Of a stretch of DNA of 64,000 bases, positions 35,301 through 48,790 are shown piece by piece. The notes beneath the pieces were generated by a model, which was not told where the DNA came from, made no database searches, and saw nothing but the letters and a program-made list of their open reading frames with translations. The position numbers and the translations under genes are program-made. This DNA comes from Trematomus loennbergii. Taxonomy: Eukaryota; Chordata; Actinopteri; Perciformes; Nototheniidae. Location: assembly GCA_012861695.1 (NCBI GenBank), contig JAAOOA010000033.1, positions 11,090,325 through 11,154,324 of the forward strand, in the 5' to 3' direction. Each line of letters starts with the position of its first letter. Positions within the stretch are counted from its first letter, which is position 1.

Positions 35301-35609
35301 GGTGGGGAATGGGCAACCATTATAATCCATCCTTGTCTCACTTATGATGAGGAACGGCAGAGTCGGACTCCCAGTGGCTCATTAATGATGAAGATAAATA
35401 CTGGCAGAGCTTCCCTCAACATTATTTCTATGAATGATTTTTCAAACCCTTTCACTCCTTTTACTGATAGAAAAGTTAAGATTATGTTTGCAAAAACCAC
35501 AGGGGGATGACAATGACACTAGGGTTATCAGGCTAGGATAAAGTTGACATTGAAAAATATTAGCGACAACCGGATTTACAGTCTACAAACAGGGGTTAAT
35601 ATGTCCCAC

Positions 35610-36104
35610 CATAGACTGTTTATAATATGTGGTATGAGGACTATGTTTTTGAAGCCTCAAATTTGAAGGTTGCCTGCTTGTTTTTTTTTGGAAAAACCAT
35701 GAAAAGAGATACAATCACCTAAACCAAAAAAACACTGTGATAGGGTTAAAGTTTCAAGAAAAACGCAGAAAAACCAACGGGACAACACCTTCTGGTAACG
35801 ACCTGTCAATCATAAGTTAGCTATGCCCTAGAGTATATCCTGCTTCATCATTTATTTAACTCTCGATTGGCCCATGACATCACGCTATATTGTAGAAATC
35901 TTGAGACTATTGATTGAGACCATAAACTCGTCAGGAAAATGTTTACTGAGCACCAATCAAGTATGAAAACTAGCTGGACTTCGTTACAAACAAACTTCTA
36001 TTTGAAACCAGTGGAGAGGCCACCTGCTTGCCATTAAAAAACAAAGCAGGTTTAAGGCACTTCTGCTCAGGCTTCACTTTCCAGACCTGGAGATTGGCCC
36101 TTGG
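35610..36104 (+). repeat. Dispersed fish repeat (CATAGACTGT... family)
   Basis: It starts CATAGACTGTTTATAATATG and includes GACCTGTCAATCATAAGTTA, GAGACCATAAACTCGTCAGG, AAATGTTTACTGAG, CCAGTGGAGAGGCCACCTG and CAGGTTTAAGGCACTTCTGC, ending near CCTGGAGATTGGCCCTTGG. The block order matches a very common percomorph interspersed repeat. It is noncoding. Confidence 0.65.
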
Positions 36105-36414
36105 TCCAGCCATACATAAATCGGTTTTGATATATAGTTCAAAGTCTCTTTTCTCCAGTTAATCCAGCACGATCCCAAAACTACACTGATGTATCTGTAT
36201 ATGGATGTATATTCCATTCAGTAACTGTTTACAAGTGAGCGGCAGTGGAAACGTCCTGCTGGGTCGGCCCGTCTGTAATTGACTGTGACAGACAGCAGGG
36301 GTTGTTTTGAGTAGATTCTTTCAAGTGAGATTGGGCTTTGGCAACGTGTGTTAGTCAAAATGAGAATTACAGAGCCTCCTTCTTTAGCTTCCTTCAAGTT
36401 GCCTTCATACAGTG

Positions 36415-36710
36415 CGGCAGTGGCAGTGGCTCAGTCAGTAGGGGCTTGGACTGGGAGCTGTAGGGTCGCCGGTTCAAGTCCCCGAACAGACTTAAAATAT
36501 GGAGTGTGGACTGCTACTTGGAGAGGTCCAGTTCACATCCTGGGCCCTGCCGTGGTGCCCTTGATCAAGGCACCGGACAAACCCCCCACCCCCCTGCGCT
36601 GTACAATAGCTGCCCACTGCTCCTTCTACTAGGATGGGTTAAATGCAGAGAACACTGTGTGTGCTGTGTGCACTGCATGTGTGACCATTAAAGAGGGGTT
36701 CATCCCTCCA
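36415..36710 (+). mobile_element. tRNA-derived SINE
   Basis: The head has RNA polymerase III boxes in tRNA order: A-box-like TGGCTCAGTCAGTAGG (36427-36442) and B box GGTTCAAGTCC (36471-36481), spaced about 35 bases as in a tRNA gene. The body follows (TGCCGTGGTGCCCTTGATCA, AAGGCACCG, GGATGGGTTAAATGCAGAGA). The tail ends GTGACCATTAAAGAGGGG. This body is widespread among fish SINEs. It is not a functional tRNA, since no cloverleaf fits the full head. Confidence 0.8.
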
Positions 36711-37627
36711 ATTCTATCTACATGTCCACAAGCAACAAACAATACTAGACTACCATAAACAAAATCTGAGATGCAGAAGAGGATCATTTGGTTACTCTAT
36801 TACTTTAGAAAAAGTCCAATGCCCTAAAGAGATCATCTTAGTATGAACTTTAAAGAATAAATACATTTAGAAAATTGTAATTTAATAATTCTAATAATGC
36901 CCCTGGTAAATCAAACCCTATATGATGTGGAGTACCAAGATAGTGTGTGCTTGGATCAGCTCCTATATTTCACTTTATGATTGTAACTTATGTTGTGTCA
37001 CTGAGGAGAAGCTTCTATAATACTGAAGTTCTACAGGCAATATAAAGTGATTTATTTATAACAGAAAAGCTGAGATGAGGTCTGCTTGATTTACAGGGAT
37101 GACATTTTTATAATATGCAGTCTTGCTTCATCTCTCGCCTTCACTTTTATCTGTGATTGACGTTACACTGCCGAGTGCCAGCAGCCTGATGCGTCAGATG
37201 AAATCTGCTGGGCTGAGCTGCAGTCAACTCCTATTAAACATTTTACAATTGCATCTGACACTTGATCTACACACAGAAAATATATGAAAACACTGATGAC
37301 GGACGCACAAAGTCTGTAGAAAAAGAAAATGTAATACACCAGGATGCTGACCACAGCAGAAAAAACCATGTTCTGTAAATGGTTGCAGCACTCTACTGTA
37401 GATGCATCAGTTATTCATTTAAGATAAAGTTTCCTCATATAAAGTCTTTATCAGGTAGAAAGAAAATAATATTACCTGGAGATTTCCAACTGTATAATGT
37501 CTTACTTCTTTTGTTACTGCATTTTGCCCTTATAAATGATTGATGCATCAAGATCCTACAAAGGTGTTGCAAAATGTGCAGACAATGAGTTGCATTTCAT
37601 TTTGGAAACATTGCAAACCTAGCAGGG

Positions 37628-37790
<163 letters not shown>

Positions 37791-38639
37791 ATGTACCTAG
37801 CTCTTTCAGCAGGGAGCCGTTCTCTGCCTTCAACCTCTCCTTTTTCTTCTTCTCGGGACTACTCTTCCTCCTCTCCTTTCCTTTGTCCTTCCATTCTGCT
37901 TCCTCTTTTCTCCTTTCTCGTTTTTATCTGCAGGGAGACACAGAATAGGGGCTCAGGTTAGGGGTGGGTTATTCAATTTAAGATGGAAAGCAACATTGAA
38001 CATTTTTGTTTTCCCTTAGGTGGCATTTGAGGGAGAATGTAGCATACAAGAATATTAAAGCTGGAGAAAGTAAGTGCAATATTAGATCCATATTGTTGAA
38101 ATATATACACGGCAAAGGAAAACGCCTGACATGACAACTGTATTTTGCAAAATAGTAAGAATGCGAAGGACCTTTGGACGTAAACATAGCTAGTAAGGCA
38201 GATAGTAACTACATAGAAATAAAAAAGGCAAAAAATGAATTGAAGGCTAGAGGAAGTAGAGTTTCAACACATTAAAGACACATACAGTACACAAGTGCAA
38301 AAAAAGCCAATATTTTGTTATCTTTAGGACATGATCCTAGCTAGGCACACATGCTCATAAGGTGAGAGCTAATTTGTGGTTGCAGGAAAGGAAAGGTGGC
38401 ATCGGCAAAATGTGACCCACCTCCTGATGAGGTGTGTGGAGAGAGCGATAGTTCATCTTCAGTGGCACATACACCCTGCTGCTCTACCTTGATAAAACCC
38501 CAAGACTCGGGACGCATGCTAAGCTTGTCTTTAAGGTTGTTTAGTATTCTAGTTAAAGTTTGAGGCGAGGGCTGACAAATTGAAAGCCCATGTGACTGTG
38601 ATCAAAGATACCTTAGTTAATCTCAACTAAATAAAAGAT

Positions 38640-39118
38640 TAGTCCTGGGGTTCCACTACTAAAATACATTTTGAGTTTACTTTACTTGAGTATTTCCATT
38701 TTCTACTACATTCTACTTCTATTCCACTACAATTGAGATGAAAATACACTACATTCTTTTAATTACTTAAGAAATAAATAATTATATATTAAAATAAGTC
38801 AAGTTCAGAAGAAATGTTATTGATAAGTACATTCTCAAGCTAGGCTGAATTGTATGTAAAGCTATTTAGTTAGCCCCACCCTTACCAGCTAGCAAATTGA
38901 TGACCACAGTAATGCATTTATACTTATTATCCAAAAATAAAATATAATATATATTATTATGAAATTGTCTCTTGTGTATAATAAGTACTTTTACCTTTAC
39001 CTTACGGTATGTTTTGAGTCTAATGCTTTTGTATGTTTACATACAAGTATTTCTTCACTGTGGTATTACTACTTTTACTTAAGTAGAATATCTTAATACT
39101 GTACTTCTTCCATCACTG
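38640..39118. mobile_element. MITE of the CAGTGGTGGAA-type family, copy 2
   Basis: The body has TTTACTTGAGTATTTCCATT, CTACATTCTACTTCTATTCC and TGTGGTATTACTACTTTTAC. The right end is ACTTCTTCCATCACTG, the inverse of the CAGTGGTGG-type left end at 11475. The left end is altered. Confidence 0.6.
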
Positions 39119-39831
39119 TGTGTTTGTGAATGCACTGTGTTTCATGTCCTTGTATCTCTATTACTATAAATCAAACAGTTTAGTGCACCTTGCAGACTTT
39201 AAAAAAAGAATAGCAACACTGTCACTGCCAAATACTTCCAGCTAAGGAAAAAGACCCTGCACATACGGCATACATATAAACACATCATCAGTTGTGTGTT
39301 CAGGTCTATGCGCATGCTGACAGAAACATTGTATGACATGAAACAGAGCCCTGCAGAGCGTCTCCCTGCTGCGATCTGTCCTCTCTCTCCAGAAAACGTC
39401 GCTCTCTCCCTCCAGCTGAGAGTGTGGCAGGTAACAACAAACACTCATACAGTATGTAGCTGAAACCAACCTGACAGTATATTACAGTCTAATACACCAG
39501 TAGTGCAATAAATACACTGTATGTCAAAGCTGTGTAAGAGATTGCCATACTGTTTCAAAAATAGCCACAAATCAACAGAATGTCTGGTAATTTAATAAAA
39601 ATAAAATCCTTTATATAATAAGGAGCTATACAGCAAATACAGTTTCTATATGTCTCATTACATTTCTTTACAAATCTTTACAAATAGATGCAAAAATAAA
39701 AAAATAGAAAAGCTTATTTACTCTTTATAGTATTATTGATATATTATCAATAATCACATTTCATTGTATTATAACGTGCAGTCAAACTTGAAATTGCAGA
39801 CATTTACTACAATACTTCAATTAAGGATGCA

Positions 39832-39900
39832 ACTAATGTTTATTTATATGACTAGTTGATTCAATATTTGGTCAATAAAACGCTGAACTTAGCTTATTAG
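39832..39900. repeat. MITE remnant (GGATGCAACTAA type)
   Basis: GGATGCAACTAATGTTTATT followed by GACTAGTTGATTCAATATTTGG resembles the left end of a fish MITE I recall. No right end was found. Confidence 0.35.
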
Positions 39901-40129
39901 GCAGACAGTTGTCATACAGAGATTAAAGTAGGAAGGTTAGAACCAAACAGAGAAGAAGACTTTAATTTAAGGCCTGAGGAAGTACAGTTTTCCCAAATCA
40001 CAGATAAATACACCTCCTTTAATTGTGCTGGATTGGGAAATCTTGAAAAAACGCCTGTCACATGTTTGTAATTTAAATAACAGGACACTGGTAATGTGGA
40101 ATCTACTTGTGTATGAGGTTTAACCTCTT

Positions 40130-41050
40130 TAAGACCTCTGTGGTAGAGATAAGCAGATTCAGGAAGTTGTTTTTTGAGCTCGAGCTGCCATGAAGAACCT
40201 GTAGGAGGAGTTTAAGGTGTTGCTGCACAAGGACTCCAGTGACCCCAAGGTGGCCCTGGCACGGGTCGAGGTTAAGGTTACTGGGAGGAAGTGGAGATCG
40301 GACAAAGTTGTGCTCATGCTCCACCAAGTACAGGGAATCCGGAAAGAGCTGGACTGGAAACCTTCCCACCTCCTAGAATGACAAAGCCAAGATGGAAGAT
40401 CGGCCGAGATGGAGGAAGAGTTGACAGCAGTGGAAGAGGGGAGGTCCAGCAAAACGATCGGCCAGTGGCAGCTGGAGACAAGGTGGGAGCATTCCATGGA
40501 TTGGAAGGTCGCTTGGACTTATCTGAGGCAAGCCTAACCAGAACACTTCGAGTTCCTTGTCCTGGCAGTTTACAAACCTCTTCATCTGGGGCAAAGCGGA
40601 ATCTCCAGATTGCCGGCAATGCTCAGGCAAGGGGAGGTCCAAGGACATCCTGACCGGCTGACGAAAGGCTCTTCAGCAGTGTAGGAGCCATTTAGGGCAA
40701 GTGCACCAGGTGGTAAATTCTGGTTCTTAAACCCATTGCAGATCCATCAGCATGGGAATTTGCAGCTGCAGACCTGTACGCCTTCAAACACAGATGGTCA
40801 CCTTCTTAATGCCTGGAGTACACCTTCAAGGACCACAGTAACCGTCAGAAATCCTGTCGACTGGGAAGGACTTTGTGTGCTTTTGTTGTACCTCGTGAAG
40901 CAGCTGAAGGTACAATGGCACATCAGAGCCTTCAAGAACACCTCAGAGTCAGCGGAGGAAGTGTTGACATGGCTCTGGACCAGTAGAGGAGGTCCATGGG
41001 TAGGTACGAATGCCACCTGAACACAAGTCACGGTCTGACCCACCAAGATG
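40130..41050 (+). pseudogene. Degraded non-LTR retrotransposon-like coding segment
   Basis: The GC content rises here. A plus-strand frame reads QWQLETRWEHSMDWKVAWTY, then FLVLAVYKPLHLGQSG, which resembles the region before the terminal zinc-knuckle of a fish reverse-transcriptase family. The Cys residues that should follow are missing. Further right LKPIADPSAWEFAAADLYAF is open but unrecognised. Stops and shifts interrupt it throughout. The overlapping frames at 40159-40653 are shadows. Family assignment is uncertain. Confidence 0.4.
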
Positions 41051-41739
41051 TTGAAAGACTCAAAACAACAAACGACCCCCCGTTACATCACTGTTGATGT
41101 GTTCAGGTGCATAGTAGAGATGAATTTTACCAATCAAAAGAAAAAGATTTGATTATTATTGAGAAATATACAACACGTGCACACACAGCACATAGGCAAA
41201 GCAATGCGAGGCAAGCTTATTCACATCGCACATTTGAACACAGGCAAGGCATTTCAAAGTGCTGCTTTGACTCTCACATAATGCACAGTGATCATTATTA
41301 TATGTCTCTCGGTCGACGATATGGCCAGCCCTTATTGTTGGGTTGACTTGCTGTAACAGACTCCTGCTGTTTAGACAAACACAGAGTCCTCAAAGCATGG
41401 CTCACTAACTCTGCTACTGCTGTGAATCGTGTTTATACACTGCATGTGTGACTATGTGAGCGTGTCCATTGGTATAGCAGATGGCAGCTGCAGGCTTCAT
41501 TACAGCAATACTGGGGTTTAGAAAAGCACATTTTGTTTGGGTAAAATACTCGACCTACAACAGCATTATCAAAGCTGTCTGTTAAAGGTAAGTATTCATA
41601 GAGCCACACATTTTTTACATTGTATTATAAAAAGTATATCTTTAAATATTATGGCTTTACAAAATTAGGGGAACACTAGATTAAATATATCCATTAAACC
41701 AGTGGCCTATATTGAACATTTTCTGACTCATTCAAAATC

Positions 41740-42010
41740 TGTTAACAAGACTACAGCTAAGCTAGTCGCTCTGCAAGTCGTGCTAACTTTAGCTAATTAG
41801 TACCAAACATGAACTATGGCTGAGGCCATCAGTGTTGCAGTTGATTGGTCAGGACCAAGTAGGAGTATTTGACAAAGTTAATATTAGACCAAACAATGAC
41901 TTCTGTCAGAAGATATCATAGTTGTTGAAGCTCCTCCTGAGGGGGACCTTAATGACATGGCAATCCATCTAATAGTTGTAGAGACATTTCGCCAAAAACC
42001 ACAAATGCCA
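41740..42010 (-). repeat. Dispersed fish repeat, copy 3
   Basis: Blocks GCTAACTTTAGCTAATTAG, CTCCTGAGGGGGACCTTAATG, ATGGCAATCCATCTAATAG and TTGTAGAGACATTTCGCC match the family at 9305-9501, in the opposite orientation. Confidence 0.5.
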
Positions 42011-42411
42011 ATGTCTTTATGCTGCAAGACGAAAAAGGGATGTCGAAATGTATCTGATTAATCCTCTTTGGTCCATGAATGTTTGAATAAAAGCTAATTT
42101 TAAGCCGTACAATAGTTGTTGAAATATCTTAGTCCGAACCAAATTGTTGAACCAACCCGAAGACCAGGGTTACAAGACATACAAGGGCTTGAAGAAGAAC
42201 AAACTGCAAAGCCTGATTCATATAATATTGTAGCAGTTCTGTAGCATACAGTATAGATTCTTTTTGTGTGTGTTGGTTGGTACAGTACATGTGTGTGTGT
42301 GGCTGTCATAGCAGCAGTAGGCTGTCCTCATGCTTGCTTTAGCATGGAGGAGCAGGGCATGCATGAATAGAGCTGAGAGAGACCAGAGAGAGATTTCACA
42401 CTGAGACAGCC

Positions 42412-42413
<2 letters not shown>

Positions 42414-42446
<33 letters not shown>
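42414..42446. repeat. (GT)n microsatellite
   Basis: About 16 TG units. Confidence 0.95.
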
Positions 42447-42449
<3 letters not shown>

Positions 42450-42789
42450 TTAGGAGTGAGAGAGAAGAAAGAAGATAGTGGGACACAGTATAGTTCACTA
42501 GGAGAAAATACTTAATGTTTAAAAAGAAAGAATATAAACATTTTTGAGGAGCTCAAGGGATGTCCGAACTTAAAACTGTTTAAAAAAAGGTATAATGACA
42601 TGATTTCAACAAGATACAGGGATGACGTTTTTTAATCATAACTGGGTGTTTGCAGTTTATTTATTTATTTGGTTTGTTATTTTATCTTTTCTTGAATATC
42701 ATTTACCTCTTTTATGTATTTGTTTGTTTATTCATCTGTTTATTTATTTGTTGTTTTATCTTTTTGTTTGTTTTTCAATAACAATATAT

Positions 42790-43015
42790 ATATGTTAATA
42801 ATTTAGCTTTTGGGAGAAGGGGTGGGATTAAGTGTAAACTTCTTCCCACCCCTTTTCAGATGTGTAATTAAGTAGATTATCTGTTTATATATAATTTAGA
42901 ATGAGTAATATTTTTGTATATCAATTTGACATTTCTTAATTTTGTATTGTATAATAATTCTCATGTTACATTTTTGTATTATTGTTTTACACATTCTAAA
43001 TAAATCTAATCAAAT
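42790..43015 (+). repeat. LINE 3'-end-like repeat, second copy
   Basis: Contains TTTTGGGAGAAGGGGTGGGA, then CTTCTTCCCACCCCTTTTC, ending AAATAAATCTAATCAAATAA. It is the same family as 3450-3625. It is preceded by (TTTA)n-like repeats at 42655-42760. Confidence 0.5.
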
Positions 43016-45542
43016 AAAAATAAAAAAAACATTACTTTTTTGCAAGGGCTTAACAAGTTATAGCCTCCATTTCAGGAATAAAATCAAAAGCTAAGTGGAA
43101 GGATTTGGAGACATCATAGAGATTGACGGCAAGATTGCTGATCAAAAACATGAGATGTTTCGGCATTGGAAAAAGCTGTTAAAAGTGTTGAGGGATTTTT
43201 ATTTTCAGGTCCAAGACAGATCATCACCTGGGTTGTAAGCAGGATGCTCGGAAATGTCTAACCGTTAAAAGTTATGTGCAGCGAAAGCGGCAGTAGCTCA
43301 TTAAAGTTATGAGCGTGACAAACATGAGCAGCACTCAGAACACAGGAAAGGGAGAGAGGTGCGATGCAATTAGTTTTCAAGTGAGAATCAAGTTTGTTAG
43401 ATGAATCTTTTCTCTGTACATGTTCATGCTGGTAACCTAGTTAGTCACCATGAGTTTAAATAGGGATTAGATTTGTACATTTTTGTAAGTTTGCAATCAC
43501 CCTTGTATTATTTTACTTTTCACTTTGTTGTTCCTTAAAAAATGGCCACTTTCACAAGGAGATCCGAGTTAAGTTCAGTAATGACACAGAGACCCTTAAA
43601 GCGACTAGATGTTGTTCAAGAACACACACACATGTGATGAATATGGGAGAATAAAAAACAAATCTGTTCCCCCTATTAACTATTGCACCTGCCACTTGCA
43701 ACTTCTCTCATGCACAGCACCTCCTCAATGTTTCTCCATGATGCATTCTCTACTTTAGCTGTGCACTATAAAACAAAGCCAACATCCTTGCTGTACCCTG
43801 TGTTTAAAGCCTTGACTGAGATAGGGACTGTAACAGATGGAAAAGGCTTTTTGAAAAGCTTAATTTACAAAACGCTCAGGTGTTATTTATCCCTCCACTT
43901 TAGGGATAATATATAAATGAGCTATTATAATGAAATAGTTTCTACACAAGAATGAAATGCCCATCAAAAAACAAAACGTGTGTGGAAGATATCGTGTTAC
44001 AGGGTGCTGTTTGTCAGAAAGTTACATGGAGTACAGATGGAGGCTTGGCTGCCAGCACAACAATTATAACTCCTTTTGACAGGAGGAACTTTTCCAGGAA
44101 CCCAGAAACCTTTAAGGAACTTCTGGATTCTTCTAAGGATTTCAGCCAAAGGAAATAAGATCTAAATGTAGTTTCTGGGCTGCAGTTCTAGTGTCCCCTT
44201 TCTCTGCCTCCAATTTTCCTTTTGAATATTCGTATCAACATCAGTGGTGCAGCAGTAATAACAAAGAACTAAATTAAGACTATTTTGTTCTGCTTTGTAA
44301 CACTGCGTCTTAAACAAAGCCATTGCTTTTGTTGTTGTTGTGTACCAAATATTTATGACGCAAACATACAAAAAGATTGCCCTGGTCCTCAGTGGTTTAA
44401 AAGAGTCACGGCTGGGAATTTGCGGATTTGCAAGTAGTAATAAAAAAATACAAAAGATGGAGATGTTGGAGGAAGAAATCAGGAATGTGCTGCAAAGCTT
44501 ATCTAATCAGATAAAAAAAAAAAAAAAGGTAATATCTGTGTGGTCACAATACACTTAAATGGCAATTATATTGTCTCGTGAATTTAGTATCGTGATATTA
44601 TGGTATTGTGGGGCCTCTGGTGACTCTACTAGATAGAACTAACCCATGTCATTTAGTGTGACGTTGGCAGGAGAACGGTATGACTGCATGACACTTTTTT
44701 TAATGAGGTGGATTTGTAAAAGAGTGCAGGTACATCTACCAGACACTTCTCAACCTTTTTCCAATTTATTTCCTGGCCGTGGCTGATGTTGCGGAGGCCA
44801 TTAACGCCAGGGGATCTTTGAAGGAGCTCCCAGAGGGAACGCTCCTACACAAAGAACCCTCAATTGTGATTCCTTTCTTTTTTATTTTGACAGGAATATC
44901 TTATCCTCTGATCTTACAGAGACCATTTTTCAACTTTTTTCCCCTAATCTGATCTTGTCCTTTTATATGTTCTACAGCTTGGAAAACTTGTCTTTGGGTT
45001 TTCAAGGACGCCTGCAGGCTCTGCTTTCCCCTGCAGGTTGTAATCTCAGTGCAAATCCAACCATCAGCAGTGGAAACCTTTTCAAACACTTTTTTGTCAG
45101 ATCTGGGCTCCCCCCCCCCTCTTTTGTCTTTACATTGTGCCGTTGCTTTTCTCTCCATCCCTGCAATATTATAGTCCCCTCCAAACCGCCTTCACTTTCT
45201 TGTTTAGAAGGTGCAACAGCACCAGGGGATTCGTCTTTTTGAAGTCTGTGATTAATTTCCCCTCTTTCTAGGTGCACTGAACTGCAGCGTGTGAGTCTGT
45301 CTGTGTGTAGCCACTGTGTCCCATTTCTTACCTGAGCTCATTAGTGCAATATAAGAATGTTTTTTTCTCTCTTGCCTACTGTCATTTCCTACCTCTCTCT
45401 ACCTTTTTTTTCTTTTGTCCTTTCACACTCATGGTTGCTACTTGTGTTCCTCTCTCTTCTTTCACTCTTTTTCATCCGATTACCTTGGTGTCCCTTCTCA
45501 TCCCGAACTTCCTCCCTCCTTATTTTCCTCCTTCTTTTATTC

Positions 45543-45750
<208 letters not shown>

Positions 45751-45827
45751 CAATACTAACCACTGTCAGCTTGTCACAACTCGGTTGGAGCCAGAATGTA
45801 AATGCACTGCACTTCCTGCATAACAAT

Positions 45828-45832
<5 letters not shown>

Positions 45833-45873
<41 letters not shown>

Positions 45874-45879
45874 GTGTGC
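45833..45879. repeat. (GT)n microsatellite
   Basis: About 23 GT units with one GCG. It lies 85 bases after the CA tract and is complementary to it. Confidence 0.95.
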
Positions 45880-46142
45880 AGAATATAACTGGACCTGTAT
45901 TTTTTTACGTGCGTCGATATGTTTAAAAATGTGAAGGTTTTAATCACTGTGTTTATTTTTGAAATGCTATCTAGGGAAGTATAAAGAATACACCTGTATT
46001 GACGATAACTGTCATATTGAAACAAATAATAATAATAAACAAGGTTAAATAGAACTTTGATCAAAAGCATTTTTTTTGCTGCCAATTTTATATAGACTTT
46101 GCAATTATATCATTATCTTTCTTCATGATAATCTAGTAGTTG

Positions 46143-46143
46143 T

Positions 46144-46174
<31 letters not shown>
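46143..46174. repeat. (ATC)n microsatellite
   Basis: About ten ATC units. Confidence 0.95.
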
Positions 46175-47318
46175 ACAGACTTCCTTGTACTTTGTGCAAC
46201 AAGCTTCTTTCTCTGAGTTTGGGACAGCAGGGATATGGCCCGCCGGCCGCGACCCACCTTGGTAACATGCTAGCATTCACAAAGCATGACGAGAGCTGCC
46301 CCCGACATGACAGACAGGCAGATAAACATGACAGACAGACAGGCGGACTGGCACACAGAACGTGGAACCTGACAGATTAAGAACTATGAGAGACAGACAG
46401 GCAGACAGAGGTTTGTAGTTCTGTTTCAGGTGGGTTAGAAGAGGAGTGTGTATTCAAAAAAAGCCCTGAGGGAGATGAAGGGAGACAGGATAGTGGTGCT
46501 GGTGCATGACGTGATCTGCGTGAAAAAAAATCTGAAAAACGATTTTATACTTGTGAACCTTCTGTGCTGCCTAGAATCCGATGTTAAGACCAATTTTACG
46601 AAAACAACTGAGACATGATATCCAAAATGTTTGGATACTGCTTATTGTTTTAACCCTGTATTTTTATAAGATCAAATGTGCATTTGGAGCACAGAAAATA
46701 TTACCGACTGGGTCAGAACTGGTGCCAGATGACAATAAATGGAAAATGACCGATTCATTTAAATGTATGTAGTGATTGTTTTTTTTTGTTTAGTTAACAT
46801 TCCCATCTGGCTTTATCAGTACACAATGTGTCTATGTTGTTGGGCGAGGCTATCAGTAACTTTTAATGCCACAAAATAAGTTTATGAGGGACAAAATCTA
46901 AATGGACCAGAATTTAGGGACTGACTGAAACAGAGTGGCATGATCAGACAACCACAAATATAATAGGAGAGAGGAAAGGACACTGCAGATGAGAGAAAGG
47001 CAACGCAAGACAACAGATGGTTGAGAAAAAAAGATTAAAGAGAGGATGTAGAACAATTGAGAGTGGAAAATAAGAGAGAAAGAAAAAAGAAGCAGAGAAA
47101 AGAGGTAAATACAAGGTGAGGGACACGGTAAATAATTTTAGCAGACAACCTCATCTTTCACTCTCTGCAGCTCTCTCTCTCTCACACACACACACACTAC
47201 ACACAAACTATCCTCTCTAATCTAAGTCCTGTGGCAGTGAGAATAGATATGGCTGTTTAGTGCCAGCAGCACAGCTCCCGGTACCTGATGACAGCAATCT
47301 GCTGAGTCAGCAGCTCTA

Positions 47319-47321
<3 letters not shown>

Positions 47322-47362
<41 letters not shown>
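47322..47362. repeat. (GT)n microsatellite
   Basis: About 20 TG units, followed by TTCGTTCG. Confidence 0.95.
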
Positions 47363-47363
<1 letters not shown>

Positions 47364-47479
47364 CGTTCGTTTGAACACAGAGGGAGTTACAGAGAGAGTG
47401 AAAATGCGTGTAAGATTTAGTGCAATGCATAGATGTGTGTTTATGCATCCTGCCTTGGGAATGATGAGCACTGCAATTG

Positions 47480-47652
<173 letters not shown>

Positions 47653-48605
47653 ATCATTACCATGCCAGCGAGACGTAGCTGGTATTACCATGACAACAAG
47701 CTCTCACTGTCATTGCTATGACAGCAGCAGGTCACGACGACGAGAACTAATGGAGTCCTTTAACACTATTATATAAGCCAAATACAGGTCACTGTTATTT
47801 GGTAACAACAGCAATTAACTATTGTCGCGGTAACTAAGGTTCACCATCATCACCATTACATCTGGCAGCCAATGAGAAACTAATTAGCTAAACATCTCTC
47901 TGTTATTCTCCTTGAACCTTTGTTTTATCGCTTTTTTCAGCTGATATGTATCTCACAGATAAGCTTCTAACTATCTACTAATGACCTAAAGGAAGCTGTT
48001 ATCTTAAGAGTACAGATCGCAAATATTGTTTATGAATTAATACCTCCGCGGTTTGGCCCGCAACCAAGCTTTCAAACTTGGTTGAGGGGTGCAGTATATG
48101 AAGCAGATCTGAATCACAGGGCAGATCGACACATTTTGGTTCACTTTCATTCGACATTTTGAGATAGAGCATTTGGCCATGGTGGAGGACAACGCTTTGA
48201 GTGCCTTTTTGAAGTATTGAATACTGTGATATTTAGACTTTTTGTTCCGTTTAGTGTATTTTTCTACTTCTTAAAAACAAAACCATTTGTAAAAAGAGTT
48301 TTAAGAAAAATATATATGATCTAATGTCCCTCGAAGGCCTTACTGTGTGTTGTCTTCCTTCTTTCAAGAACATTTGTATATGATGTACTATCTTTATTTA
48401 CGAATGGAAGAGCTAAGTTTTATGTTTGTTTTCATATTTGAAAAACTCATTGAGCTGAAATTCTATCAAGTGTCCCTGGCATACATCTGATTATATTTTT
48501 CTCCATGTTTGAGAGCTTACAGCCTGTATATGTATGGAGCTGTTCTATCTGAGGACCCAAACGAATCGATAAAGAGATAACATATGTTCAAAGGAATATG
48601 ACAAT

Positions 48606-48790
48606 CTCCCACCAGCTTTCAATGCTCTACATTGGCTCCCAGTCCGTTTGAGTATTGATTTTAAGATTTTGTTGCTTACAGTTAAGCTTCTGGATACATT
48701 GCTGAGCATCTGACCACATATCCCTGTGCACACCAGAGCCTGGCTTCAGATGCTCAGATTCAACCTCACTAGATGTACTTAAATCCAGAC
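48606..48790 (+). pseudogene. LINE ORF2 C-terminal relic
   Basis: The plus strand reads ALHWLPVRLSIDFKILLLTV, the highly conserved LHWLPV-x3-RI-x-FKILLL segment after the reverse transcriptase in many fish non-LTR elements. A stop follows at about 48712, then TRAWLQMLRFNLTRCT, matching the usual downstream R-S-L-R-S region. It is a short inactive fragment. Confidence 0.6.

Noticed and set aside
36415..36490. tRNA gene
   Set aside because: A and B boxes are present but they belong to a SINE head; downstream SINE body and tail follow directly.
37797..37927. Longer exon in the large jade2 intron ending at a GTACAT donor (peptide with KERLKAENGSLLKEL)
   Set aside because: The attractive coiled-coil-like frame has a TAA just after the only good acceptor, and the flanking exons already join perfectly as in JADE2. 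Only the shorter phase-1 version is kept, as a weak candidate.
46310..46410. CRISPR-like regular repeats (GACAGACAG)
   Set aside because: Short degenerate GACA repeats without spacers of constant length in a vertebrate genome; simple repeat only.
48061..48084. Hairpin CAACCAAG...CTTGGTTG
   Set aside because: An 8-bp stem with an 8-base loop is easily expected by chance in a window this size, and no RNA feature adjoins it.
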